Shown here one piece after another: positions 22,044 to 33,233 of a stretch of 64,000 nucleotides of DNA. Made by a program: the position numbers and the translations under genes. The stretch is taken from positions 186,001 through 250,000 of the forward strand of contig QUOL01000023.1 of the NCBI GenBank assembly GCA_009761415.1, in the 5' to 3' direction. Position 1 is the stretch's first letter; every line of letters begins with the position of its first letter. Under the pieces are notes generated by a model, which worked only from the letters and a program-made list of their open reading frames with translations, made no database searches and was not told the origin of the DNA. This stretch comes from Sarcomyxa edulis (taxonomy: Eukaryota; Basidiomycota; Agaricomycetes; Agaricales; Mycenaceae).

Positions 22044-22782
22044 TATCGCAGACGTGGAAAGTGGGGCGCTGTGAAGACGATTGACGAGGAATGCCCTGTG
22101 GTGGAGGTAGAGGCTAAAGGGCGAACCCTTCACTGTGGCGAACAATTAAACTTTAGCTGCTCGCTGAAAGGGTATGAGGCAATTCTGATAAGAATTCGTT
22201 TGCTTCTCTATCAGCAGGCCAGGGAATTACCGAACTAAGTGCGCCTGGTCTGGCGGGCGTGGGTAGTTATTTAGAGAGGCAGCATGCAATACGCCTATAT
22301 TTGGGTTCCGGCGAGGTATTCAAGCCCGCAAGGCGGCTTGGAAGATCATGTGGATACGTGAGCGCCCGCGATAGGTGGGAACAGAGTGCCAGGAGTGGAT
22401 GCAACGTTGCAGATAGTCCGACGGAGCTTCGAGAATCCACTCGTCATTGATCCAGACAGCTCGGAATAATTGTTTTTTAAGGTCCAGAGAAGATGTTGTA
22501 CGACGAGGATGTATAGTCTGGAGATGCAGACGATCGTGAGCTGCTAGAGCATCCGCCGCTCGTGGTGGATGAGCCTGAGACTCCGATCGAAATCACACCC
22601 GGCGGCGCGTCGACGTTCGATGAGTACCAACCGTGACTGATTTTGTGGGCTTCTCACCCGGCCATACTTGATGCTATCAACACGTATACCCGCTGTCTTC
22701 GGTGCCAATTAAAGATGGAAATCCAGAGGAAGGCCAGGTCCGAGCTGTGGGTCACTCCGATTCTACGCGTTCGGGAGCATCC
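22044..22782. other. Divergent intergenic region with a degenerate small frame
   Basis: Promoter space between the seven-helix gene and the P450. At 22493-22636 a plus-strand frame reads as acidic peptide (DDRELLEHPPLVVDEPETP) but has an internal TAG at 22514; it may be a gene remnant or chance. Confidence 0.4.
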
Positions 22783-25260
22783 ATGTCTTTTCTTCGCGTC
22801 CTTGGCTCTGCTTTCCTAGCCTTTGTTCTATGGAGAATATTCAAGAAACTCACAGCGCCCAAGTCTCCTCTCGCGGATGTTGCTGGGCCGACAAAGGAAC
22901 ATTGGCTCAAAGGTCTCTGTCATAGCTTGGTCTTATGCGGTGCCATACTGATACTGTTAGGGCGCTGCAGGAAATTATCATAGAATCTTCCAAGATGGGT
23001 TAGAATATAATCTCGGACTGGCAGAAAGATACGGAGGAGCAGTCAAGATTCATGCATTGCTTGGAGTCAGCTTTCTTGCTAGATAACCCATGATGGTCCG
23101 TTGAATGTTCTACTCCAGGATGAACAGCTCTATGTATCGGACCCTCGCGCCCTCCATCACATTGTTGTGAAAGAGCAACATGTCTACGAGGAAACTGACA
23201 TGTTTATAATGGGCAACCGTTTGATTTTTGGTGAAGGGCTTATTGCAACGCTGGGTGAATATTTTCTCCTCTTCACGTCGTTATAATCTGACTCACCGAA
23301 CGAACGAACTGCTCGAAAAATAGGTGATCAACACAAGAAACAGCGCAAAATGCTGAACCCTGTCTTCTCCCTCGCTAATATGAGAGATCTACTACCCATC
23401 ATCCAGCCCATTGCGAACCAACTACGTGATATATTTCTCTCTCAAATTTCGTCTGATGGTCGTAAGTTACATGATTGCAACTTGATGAAGTTTGCGGCCT
23501 TGACGATAAATTCCTAGGGTCGCAAGAAATCAATGTCTTGCCTTGGTTGTCTCGCGGGGCTCTTGAATATATCTGTCAAGCCGGTTTAGGATATTCGTTC
23601 GATGCCTTGGATGTCACCAAGACAAACGAGTATGTGGAAGCTCTCAAAATGCTAGCGTAAGTATCATATCTTACTCTATGGAAACAATCTAACGTCATTG
23701 GGCGGCTAGTCCGACCGGGCTACGCATAATCCTTCTCCGGCCTTTTGTACCCCTCGTTATGCGCAATCTCTCCCTTTATTGGAGAAATAAACTGGTAGAC
23801 TGGTTGCCCATCAAGCCATTGAAAGAGCTGCAACGAATAGTTGGTGTCATGGATACTGCAGGCAGGAGAATCTTCGCCGAAAAGAAGTCTGCGATGGACC
23901 AGACAAACGGCCACGATTCGAGGTTAGCAGGAAACTTGCGTGAGCGCATGAAGGGAAAGGATATCATGAGTATCATGCGTAAGTGGCCTACCTCGATACG
24001 GAAGTGGTAACAAGCTCAAGGGACTTGTAGTCCGAGCAAACGCGTCCTCGGATGTCTCCGATAGACTGACAGAATCAGAACTACTTGGACAAATGAAGTA
24101 GGTGCATTGGACACTCTCGGCTGCCTTCATTCTGGAACCCATTCGTTTGCAGCACCATTATTTTTGCAGGCTTCGAGACCACAACCACCGCGATCTGCAG
24201 AATTCTCTATATCCTTGCTAGTCGCCCAGAGGTACAAGCTCGACTTCGAAGCGAAGTTCGCAAGGCGAAGTGCGATTACGGTGGTTCCAAGGATGGCTGG
24301 GAAGATGTAAACCTTCCTTACGACACCTTGGTAGGTCTACCATATCTTGACGCAGTTGTCCGGGAGACCTTGCGGGTGCACCCTCCTACCTCTCTCCTCA
24401 GCCGGACGTAAGTTTATATCTGAATCATTCAGATGCGGGTTTCTCAATCTTGTCTGTAGAACTCGAGCAGCAACGACACTCCCTCTGCAGTACCCTGTTC
24501 ACTCGGTCTCTGGAGCCGAGGTGTCTTCGATTCCACTGCCTGCGAACACTACTGTCATTATCTCAATTCTTGCGTCGAATCACAACAAGAAGATATGGGG
24601 TGAAGACGCGTCTGTTTGGCGGCCCGAGAGATGGCTTACTGCTTCGGGCGAGCGAATCCAACTGGGGAAAGACACGGATGGAACACTTGTAGATAACGAG
24701 GGGACCTCATTAGAGGGCGCTGCTGAAGGCGCTCCCGGTAATAGGGACGGTGTAAAATATCCAGGTGTCTATGCGTCAATGTGAGTCCAGCCATGGAGTC
24801 TCATTGCATATCTGTTACTGATAGCGATTCACAGGAGTACGTGATTTGCCTATAGTGCTTGACAAGTTTACTGAATCTCGGCTCTAGTGACATTCCTTGG
24901 AGGTGGCCGAGCCTGCATGTAAGTTTCTAGACGACGATCTCATAATCCATGGTGTTGATGGTCTCTTTTGTGAAGTGGTTTCAAATTTGCAGAGATGGAG
25001 ATGAGTGCGTCATGTTAGGCTTGACTATCATCATGCGTATTTTGACACCTTGATTTTCAGAACAAGTTCTCAGTACTCTCTTGTCTACCATGCAATTCTC
25101 TCTCCCATCGACGCCAGACGAACACGGCAACATTAAAGAAATATACTGGAAGATGAACGGCCTACAAGTTCCCGTTGTGCGTCCCCCTTCAGGAGACAAT
25201 CAGACTGCACAAGTGCCTTTGCAGGTTCGGTTAGTGCGCGAGGAGGACTTTCTGGCGTAA
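22783..25260 (+). CDS. Cytochrome P450 monooxygenase, ER-anchored
   Basis: About 12 exons. The start is chosen at MSFLRVLGSAFLAFVLWRIF, an N-terminal ER anchor. Order of hallmarks: the N-terminal block DEQLYVSDPRALHHIVVKEQ; helix C region QHKKQRKMLNPVFS; I-helix IIFAGFETTTTA (oxygen activation); K-helix ExxR in VVRETLRVHPPT; PERW region VWRPERWLTA; and the heme loop FLGGGRACIGFKF with the Cys ligand. The frame stays open through canonical introns only if a 2-nt exon (24835-24836) is included just before the heme loop. It could modify the adjacent peptide or an unrelated substrate. The CYP family is not assigned; the fold and motifs are those of long-chain or secondary-metabolite fungal P450s. 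Confidence 0.85.
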
Positions 25261-25428
25261 TGGAACACGATCTGTGTATTTCGTTGTAGCATAGTCACAA
25301 TTACGCGTGACGTCACATACACGCGACCGGAGGCCCTTTCCGGCGTTTCAGAGTTCTTGTGTCACACTGCCTTGAACCTTTCCAAATTCCACAACGAGTT
25401 GAACTCTGGAATTTTGATTTCGCAAGCT

Positions 25429-26471
25429 ATGGCATCTACAACCGCAGCAACTGTGCGTGTAATTTTGTATGCTACATCTGTCGCACTAAATGACTCTTCC
25501 TAGTCTCTCATGCCTACAGGCTACACCTTCATGAACGAGGATCTTTTCATTTCGGTCAAGGCCGAACGGATAACTGAAGACCTACTCACGAAAGCAGAGA
25601 ATCGCAATCCGGATAACTTTGGCATGTACATCTACAATGGTATCTCTTTTCATCATTGCTTCGCCGACTGTCTTCCGATTCAATCTATATGGCAGACTTC
25701 TATGCATATGGTCTTCTTGATCTCGTCGACAAGACTCTCAGCTCTCTTCATTCTAAGATTCTCAAGAAGAAATGGGACGAGTGTATGGTTACCGTTGAGG
25801 CGCTGACGGTCTTCAATGACTTGGAGTCATCGTGGCCCAGTGAGTCCCTTTCTTTGTCTGTGTCATCTTTTCGAGCAAAAGGACTGAAGCAATGGGTGTT
25901 CCTAGTGTGCGATGACGGTGACCGGACCGAACGCATAAATAAAGCGTACGGCGCGTGTCTGGTGAACATTTTGCGCGCTCTCAAGAAAGAAGATCGTCTG
26001 GACGTCACCAATTTCCCCAGCCTGGAGACCATTCTCAAAAAAGCAGCCGATTGGGGTCACGCGATGTCGAAAATGGGGGGCGTTGGATCCGATTATCGCC
26101 TCGTATGCAAAGCTATCGGATGGCGCTTATTCCATGACAAGTCGGAACAGGTCGTCGCGGCAGAAACCGCTCGTTTGGAGGAGTGGATCCACAGCCAAAA
26201 CCCCGAGACTCAGGCAATAATCAGGGATAACCTCAAAGAGGCAGAAGAAGAATCAGATGGAAAACCCTGGTATGACGGCGGTGACAAGTATGACGAAGAT
26301 GATAAGGACCCAGACTTCACCCTCTCTCGCGTTTGGAAGGAGTATAAGGAGTATCTACAAGGATGTCCTACGAAACCACAGCGTGGACCGTCGAATTGGG
26401 ATATCAGCAAGTGGACCGCTGCCCAGAAAAAGGAGTTCAGTTTCAGTGCAGGAGACGACGACTCTGACTGA
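25429..26471 (+). CDS. Unknown basidiomycete protein with acidic C-terminus
   Basis: Three exons: about 25429..25454, one from about 25504 to about 25640, and one ending at 26471; about 330 aa. It starts MASTTAATSLMPTGYTFMNE. The body is mixed helical with no Cys-rich or catalytic motif I recognise (DFYAYGLLDLVDKTL, NKAYGACLVNILRALK). The C-terminus turns strongly acidic (EAEEESDGKPW, DEDDKDPDF) and ends FSFSAGDDDSD. No signal peptide or membrane helix is seen, so it is probably cytosolic or nuclear. It begins about 170 bp after the P450 stop on the same strand and converges on the dioxygenase. A role in the candidate peptide cluster is possible but only positional. Confidence 0.68.
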
Positions 26472-26559
26472 CGTTGAATTTCTCAATCTCCTTCATAGTG
26501 CATAATAACCCTCATACCATACTGAAAAGTGATAGCTTCATTGTAATATATTCATAACC

Positions 26560-28002
26560 CTACTTATAGGTCGCTGCTAGCCGTCCGACAATATAGTTCT
26601 CCGTCACAACAGTGGGATACTTTGGTTTCTGTCCGTCCTCTACGCAAGTCGGCAGGCATGATATAGTTGCGTCGAAATTGGGATTGCAGAAAAAGGCGAT
26701 AGATTGCCGCGCAGGACTTATGCTCTCAGTCTCGTTGATCTTTTTGGCGGGAGGAGCAACGACGCGGTGCAAAGTGGAACGTAAAACATCATTACTCCAT
26801 CGCGCGAGCAGGTCTCCAACGTTCACCACAATTGTGCCAGGCTAGGAAAATGAGCATGTATACCATATGATAAGACCGAAAACAAGATGCACATACAATG
26901 GGTGTCGCAGGGTGGTATTCTTTGGTATGGGGATTTTGTACTTCAAGGCCGCCAACCTGAGCGATGTCAAGACATAAGCCTTGAAAGAAAATTGGCAAAA
27001 AACGGCTTACAGAGTCTTGAAACAACAGGGTCAATGTACCATAGTCTGTTCCCGCATTTTGTATGAGTGAGGATACATATAGATCAAACCATGACGTCTC
27101 GCACCGGAGTGGGCACCAGCGCGGGCTTTCCCGTTTCCTTGCACTAATTCCCGCTTCACAGCAGGATACGACAACAGTCGAAGGTTGTGACACTGTTTGT
27201 CAATTCTGTAGTCAAAATAGTCCTCGTTGAGCTCTAGCCCTAGAGCGATCGATCGCATTACTTGAACATGTAGGTCGTGACATCTCTATATGATACGGTC
27301 AGTGATTTTATAACAAAGAGAGTAGCGTGTAAAGAAATTCACCTTGTAGAACTGGAGCATAGTGTGCTTAAAAAGCGGGGCGTGCTTTTCAGTGGGCCAC
27401 ATGTTTGGATATGGCGAATCCCAGTCACGACCTATTTCCATGGTTTCTTTGAAGTCAGGAGCTTCTGCTCGCAGTCTTGCGATTTCTTGGGGATCCAATG
27501 ACTGCGTCACTCGTTCACGACCGGGAATGACGTATCCTCTGTTTGACTCGGGGGTTGCCCATTGCAGTTTGTTCTTGGTAGATCGGGTCAGGAGGGTAAG
27601 CTGGGAAAGTAAGGCTTGAACCCACTTTGATGTCCGGATCCAAAGCGAAGAAGGCAGCACTCTGTATTATGACTTTAGCCTTCTACGACATAGTCTGACT
27701 ATGCAGGAACACCGTCACCTTCTCAAAAGTATTCTGGATCGCGGTTGATGGGATCCCATGATTTTCGAGATAGATAAATCCGCTGTCCTTGAAAGCGGAT
27801 ACGATTTCGTCGGCGGCACTTCGTTTATCATGACGCGAGGTCGCGCCTTGGAACTTTTGAAAGTCAATCACAGGTATCTGGAAGGAGCTAGTGCTCTAAC
27901 GAGAGTAGTATGAGTATAGTCTCCATAATGAGACTGGACAAATTTCCATACCTGAGTAGCAAATCCTCTGGCCTTCAAACGTAAAGCGGCTCGAGACAAC
28001 AT
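26560..28002 (-). CDS. 2-oxoglutarate/Fe(II)-dependent dioxygenase (isopenicillin N synthase-like)
   Basis: Multi-exon gene. The N-terminal DIOX_N block (IPVIDFQKFQ, VSAFKDSGFIYLENHGIP) is followed by the double-stranded beta-helix domain. The iron ligands are the His and Asp of AGAHSDYGTLTLL and the distal His of STLHRVVAPP. The 2-oxoglutarate-binding Arg and Ser are in ARQSIAFF. Such enzymes hydroxylate, desaturate or close rings on small molecules or peptides. The first exon gives MLSRAALRLKARGFATQ, which looks like a mitochondrial presequence, unusual for the family. It may instead be an odd start, but splicing to IPVIDF is phase-0 and clean. Position at the right edge of the accessory block suggests, without proving, a tailoring role. 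Confidence 0.87.
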
Positions 28003-28465
28003 GGTTGAGGAAAACAAGACTGGGGCTAGCTACAGTTATCGCGATAAGGAAGACGGAGGCGTGCTCGGTGCTGGGAACATGATGAAGCTTGAAATTGCCC
28101 CGGGCTAGATTCGATCGAATTTTTCAGAGTCAGCGGCGCCTACACCACTGTGACCGTGACAGTGGGTGCTTGTGGGCGCTGGCCATGGCCTCTAAAACGT
28201 GGCGCTTCGTCCAAGCTACGTCAAGCTAGTAACTCGAGCACAACGTATGTCACTCGTAACCGGGAAAAGGGTCAGATACAAAACGCGGCTCCGCGACAAA
28301 CATCTTCAGCCTCCCTCGGTAGGTGCCATGTACCAGCATGTACCATGTGTATATTACAGTGAAGAGTGCACGTGTGGTCACGTATATATGCGGCGGGGGG
28401 TAAAGGTATGCGGGTTAACAAACCCGAGAAAGCGACACAGGATTAGAATATTATGTAGTAGAAAA
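28003..28465. other. Intergenic promoter region of the dioxygenase
   Basis: About 460 bp between the dioxygenase start and the BTB gene stop (both minus strand). No coding signal; it should hold the dioxygenase promoter. Confidence 0.5.
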
Positions 28466-30925
28466 TCATACCCTGGGATACACCATAGTGCTCGGAGACC
28501 TGAGACGTCTAAATAGCGCCATCATTGTCTTACCACCGTCCGAGCCCCATCTAGAGCGCAGGTCAATAAGATCTCAAGAATAGTATAGGATAGCTGCACG
28601 TACTCTCCGGCGGCGACCTCCTCACAGCAGAGTTCAAATTCTTGGGTAAGAGAGACTTCATCCCATCTCTCAACAATGTAGTCCTATGAATGTTCGTGAG
28701 ATAGGCGTCAGGAAGGCTACAAGTCTGATTATGATCCAGAACACACCTCTATAAGAGAACGCAACTCGTCCCACACGGATGTAGCTAGAAGAAGGGCGAA
28801 GCTAGCCTGAGGCGTTATAGTATTCATGATATGCTCTAGAGCAAGCGTCGCTAAACCTGGTATATCATAGCGATGCGCGACCTGGTAGATAGAAAGTGCA
28901 GATGCTGGAGATGGTGCAGGTGTAGGATGCGGATGTGGATCGGGCACTGGTATAACAGGTGCATGATGCTGCCTTTGTGACCGGGGAGAAGCAGAGTAAC
29001 GCGTTGACGGATAGCCTGCAGTAGGAATAGAGAGTGGAACAGGAACAGATTTCGTTCGAGGCACGGACGGGCCTGGAATGTTGATTGGCACAGCAGTTGA
29101 GGAACCTACGACGGAACGGCGCGGTACTACGGGATTACTTTGACGTGATGACGCTGCAGGGTTTCCTGACTTGGACGGTGTTCTGAGTGTTGGAGATGGA
29201 CGAACTGTAGGTGCAGAGGGTGGTATTACAGCTTGGTAAGATTTTGATTTACCGCTGGTCTGACTTCCTTCTCCATTCGACCGCATGCTTTCTCCGCTTG
29301 TTATACTCATGGCATCTCCTATATTGTCATCCTCACTATTACTTACCTTGCGAAATGTCTTCCAGTCCCACTCTCCACCACGTACATTCAGCCAACGTGC
29401 ACTCCACCCAGCACCGATACCACGAACAGCAGCTCTGGGGTCGTCTTCTTCTTTGAATAATAACCAGTTGGCATAACAGAATTTCAGCAACCAGTAGGTC
29501 GTTTCGAAATCGGCTTCTTCGACAACGACTGTATACAATTTCCTGTCCCCTGGAATTACGCTAGAAGGGTTCTCAGAGAATGAGGATGCAAACATGGTAG
29601 CGAAATATTCTGATCTTCGAGTGAGGATGTCAGAATGAGCGTAAATCACTCGTTTCCGAGCAGTCGTTTGACTCGGGAAAGGAGAACGAGAGGAAGACGA
29701 CGACGACGAGTTGGGTGTAGGGGCAGACTCTGACGTGGTCAGCCTGGGAGAAGCCTGGGAGTCTGGGTTCAGTCTCTCAAGACAGATAAATCTCACGTCA
29801 CCAGTGTCTGGATAGCGAAGTTTCAGTGAACATGTAACGACTTGAGAACAGCACACTCACTGGCATTATCGAGAGACGCCTCGAGCCCATCAAGAAGATC
29901 TTTCGGCACGTAATACGCAGAGGGATGCTGAGGGAAAAAAGGACCGACAGGGCAATGTATCTGAATGCATATGACGAAAGAATCTGTTTGCCTAATCCTT
30001 TCATTCTCCAATAGGACTGAAATAGGTGGTAATGGGCATTCTACGGGGCCTCATAAGTTGAGTCTTTGGAAAGGATGAATATGCTTACCCCAGACTTCGC
30101 TTTCTTGCCTGAAGACCCAATCAGTCTGCCAGTATTCCCAGACCCATTCAGGACGAGCACCGCGTTCTCCAGCGCGGTCATCTTGACACTTGATGGAGGT
30201 CATCATGGATGCGGACATCTCGTAGTCGCCTTGACCACAGTCCACCAGTAATGAGGTTATGAAGAGCCCAAGAGTCTGCGGTTTCTGCACAATCTCTGAA
30301 TCATTTGATTGGGTACAAGCTAGTGGACAAATATCGTTGTATAAAGCGGGGATAATAACAATGGCATCGGACGTACCTATCTCTAACTTGAATTTATTGT
30401 CGCCTATGACAGGTGACTCTTTGAGGATTTCGAAGTCACTGAGCTGCGGTGTCCTAGCGGCTCCCTCTATAGATTCCTCAACTTCAGTGATTTCTTGTCC
30501 CTCTAAGAATTCCTTCAATTTTTGAACATCGCGTATGACCCATTCGAAGCCCTGCTTGGAAGGTCAGACAGAGCACCAGCATGTGAAAAGACACATACCG
30601 TGAAAGACCATTGTCTTGTAGATTCTTGTGTTTGGATTGGATACGCCATTGTAGTTGAGCCTGTATTATGCCTAGCAGGTGGAATTGGTTGCCAAGGAAT
30701 GGATCCAGATATTACACCAGGACTGTTTGAGCTGCTAGATGAAAGCCTAGGCTCCCAGGACGTCTGAGGAGTAGACACAGAGGAATGTACAGACGATTGC
30801 GATGAACGATGAGTACTGGTGTACGTAGACCAAGGCCAGTGAGGGCGAGGAAACGAGGATGAACGACCAGGAGATGAGGACAAAGGTGTGGATCCTCCGC
30901 CGACTCGACGATGGTCAGAATGCAT
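28466..30925 (-). CDS. BTB/POZ domain protein
   Basis: Multi-exon gene starting MHSDHRRVGGGSTPLSSSPG. After a Ser-rich leader, a MATH-like region covers WSFTGFEWVIRDVQKLKEF through SASMMTSIKCQD and EYWQTDWVFRQESEVW. The BTB domain follows (RKRVIYAHSDILTRRSEYFA, MFASSFSE, ETTYWLLKFCYANWL), interrupted by a long Ser/Pro-rich insert. It ends with SIYQVAHRYDIPGLATLALE and the C-terminal VWDELRSLIEDYIVER. The last exon gives GEWGSDGGKTMMALFRRLRS, a tail seen in mushroom BTB proteins. Such proteins are often substrate adaptors of cullin-3 ubiquitin ligases. The low-complexity insert inside the BTB fold is typical of this fungal group. The final acceptor was chosen because it restores a long frame. 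Confidence 0.8.
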
Positions 30926-31177
30926 GAGGTTCGCGTACCCTACTTTATAATTACGCGAGCTACCGTCGCGTGAACTTTGGACTTGTACGTTCAACAACGA
31001 CCGCCGGCACTGCTGGCAGTCGATAAGGATAGGATAGGATCTCCTACAATTGATAGATTTTGGCTCCTATGGTGGCTCCGGAAGGAACAGACCTCGAAAG
31101 GGTATCGCGTTGACGCGACTGGGTCAACGAATGATCAACGACTCGATTTCTATCAACAGACTAGTATACTACCAGCA

Positions 31178-32853
31178 TCACTCTTCAGCAACCAGAATCA
31201 CTGCTTTCCCTGTGTTCGTTCCAGTCAAAACAGACAGAAGAGCCTCGCAAGCTTTGTCCAAACCCCTGGTAACGTCCTCTCTATATTTCAATTCCCCACT
31301 GGCAAGCAGAGGAGGAATGAGTGTGTAAAACTCTTCTTCGTATTTCTCCTGCAAGTCGACCACCAAGAAACCTGCAAAGCAATAGAATTAGCTAGTAGAA
31401 GGGATCAGGTCCCATATGTGCTTACCATGGATAGCGATACTCTTTCCGATGAGATTGAATAGATTCTGTCGAGGGGGTTTTTGGACAGCCAGTCCAGGAA
31501 AAGGCGTCAACAACGTACCTTGATTGGGTGCTTCTCTCCGTTATACTCACAGATCATGCCACAGGACTAGGGGAACATCCGAAATCAGCTACGTTTCTTC
31601 TTCTCTACGAAAGACTCACGATGAATGTAGCTCCACGCACAGCTGCGTCAAGGGCTGCTTCCAGCATCTCTCCTCCGACATTGTCCCAACACCTAAAATT
31701 GTAAGATACTTACGGAGAAACGCAAACAGCTGCTTACAAATTGATGGGTCCTTCCTTAGCCAGGATCTCGCGGGTGTCAGTGGTCTTGTAGTTGAATGCG
31801 ACGTCAGCTCCAATTTCCTTCATGAATTCTACCTTGCTGTCTGTGCTTGCTGAGGCAATTACCCGAAGCTCGTCCCGCTTGGCAAGTTGGACAACCATTC
31901 TGTGAGACATTCAGTCGATATGTGTCAGATCGACCAAGGGCACAAGCTTACGACCCGACACCGCCAGCTCCAGTCGTGATGAATATCACGTCTCCCTAAA
32001 AGACAGGGGCCCGTTAGCCTGAAAAGAACGGCATGGCGAACTTTGGAATTGCACCTTTTTGGGTCTGGCATATTCTTTCCAGGCGAAGTAAGCCGTCTGT
32101 CCTGGAAAATTGTATAAGCACATCAAGGTAAATGACAGATTCAGATTATTGGATCATTCTTACCTATCATTCCACCAGCTCCAGCGAGGACAGTCCAAGG
32201 TAGCTTCTCTTCATTTTTGAGAAGGCGCAGCTCTTCGAGCTTGCCCATAGGACTGTACTCTTTGAGATCCTTCTTGATGTGGTATTCCTGGAAAGCTGTC
32301 ATAAATGAGAAGAGCATCATTCAGGACCACATCATTACAAGTAAGCAGCCAGACAACACTCACAGTATACGCCGTACAAGTGGTCTCCCACCTTGACATT
32401 TGGGTTCTCAGAGCGTATGACTACAGCCACACCGTAGTTCATCAATCTTTAGCGTTGAACGCATGCCAGTGAGACGCCTTCATCTATACAAGATGATGAG
32501 GAAGAACTGACGGTTGCCCAATTCGGAACGATGCCTGAGAGGAGACAGTCAGTAGTCATTCGACGCGTTATGAACATGCCTGCTCAGTCACCAAATATGC
32601 TTCTTCCCGCATGCGTACCCTCATATATGGATCGAGGGAGAGCGTCAAAGTCTTCAAAAGGAAGCCCCCATTCAAGGGTACATTGTCTAGGTCAATGGTC
32701 TCGCTGGTATCATATATGGTACTTTTGCCCGGTTCAGGATATCCTGGGGAGGTCATCAATTTTCAGAGTACATCGACAACTTTGCGCGCTTGTAGAAAGC
32801 ATACCTTGAGGAACTGCGTTGAAGAGGTGACGACCATTGACGACGGGGGCCAT
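31178..32853 (-). CDS. NADP-dependent MDR oxidoreductase (zinc-independent, LTB4-dehydrogenase-like)
   Basis: Several small exons. It starts MAPVVNGRHLFNAVPQGYPE. The N-terminal catalytic domain includes LKTLTLSLDPYMRVRM. The cofactor domain has FITTGAGGVGSMVVQLAKR, the AxxGxxG nucleotide motif, followed by NLCWDNVGGEMLEAALDAA and FISCGMICEYNGE. It lacks the zinc-binding Cys/His set, so it belongs to the PTGR/quinone-reductase-like enoyl reductases that reduce alpha,beta-unsaturated carbonyls with NADPH. It ends SVLTGTNTGKAVILVAEE. No special neighbour relation is seen. Confidence 0.9.
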
Positions 32854-33233
32854 GACTTATAACGTCCAACTCTGTAATCGCTCGAGGATTATATATTCAT
32901 TTCGACCGGGTTGTGTTCCATCAGATCCTTTGTCGCCAAATGGGTGAGACAAAAGATAGAGCGCGTGAGTGTACTGAAAGAGTCCGAGCCCGATCGCATT
33001 CAATCCGCACGCGTCGACTCGGACAAAGTTGAGAACATGTAAGAAAACGAGAGAAAATCACGGAAGGCCTATGATGAGCAAGGGGCATGCATATTATTCA
33101 AATATACTGATAAGAAAGCGATATGGGTTTAACCCCGACAAATACGAGACACTTCTCTAGGAGAAACGGAATATCCAGCAGGCCTCAAGGGCTGTAAACG
33201 AATCATCGATAATCGACAATCCTGGATGACTCT
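32854..33233. other. Intergenic promoter region of the MDR gene
   Basis: About 380 bp between the MDR start and the Tom20-SET stop (both minus strand). No further gene seen. Confidence 0.55.
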
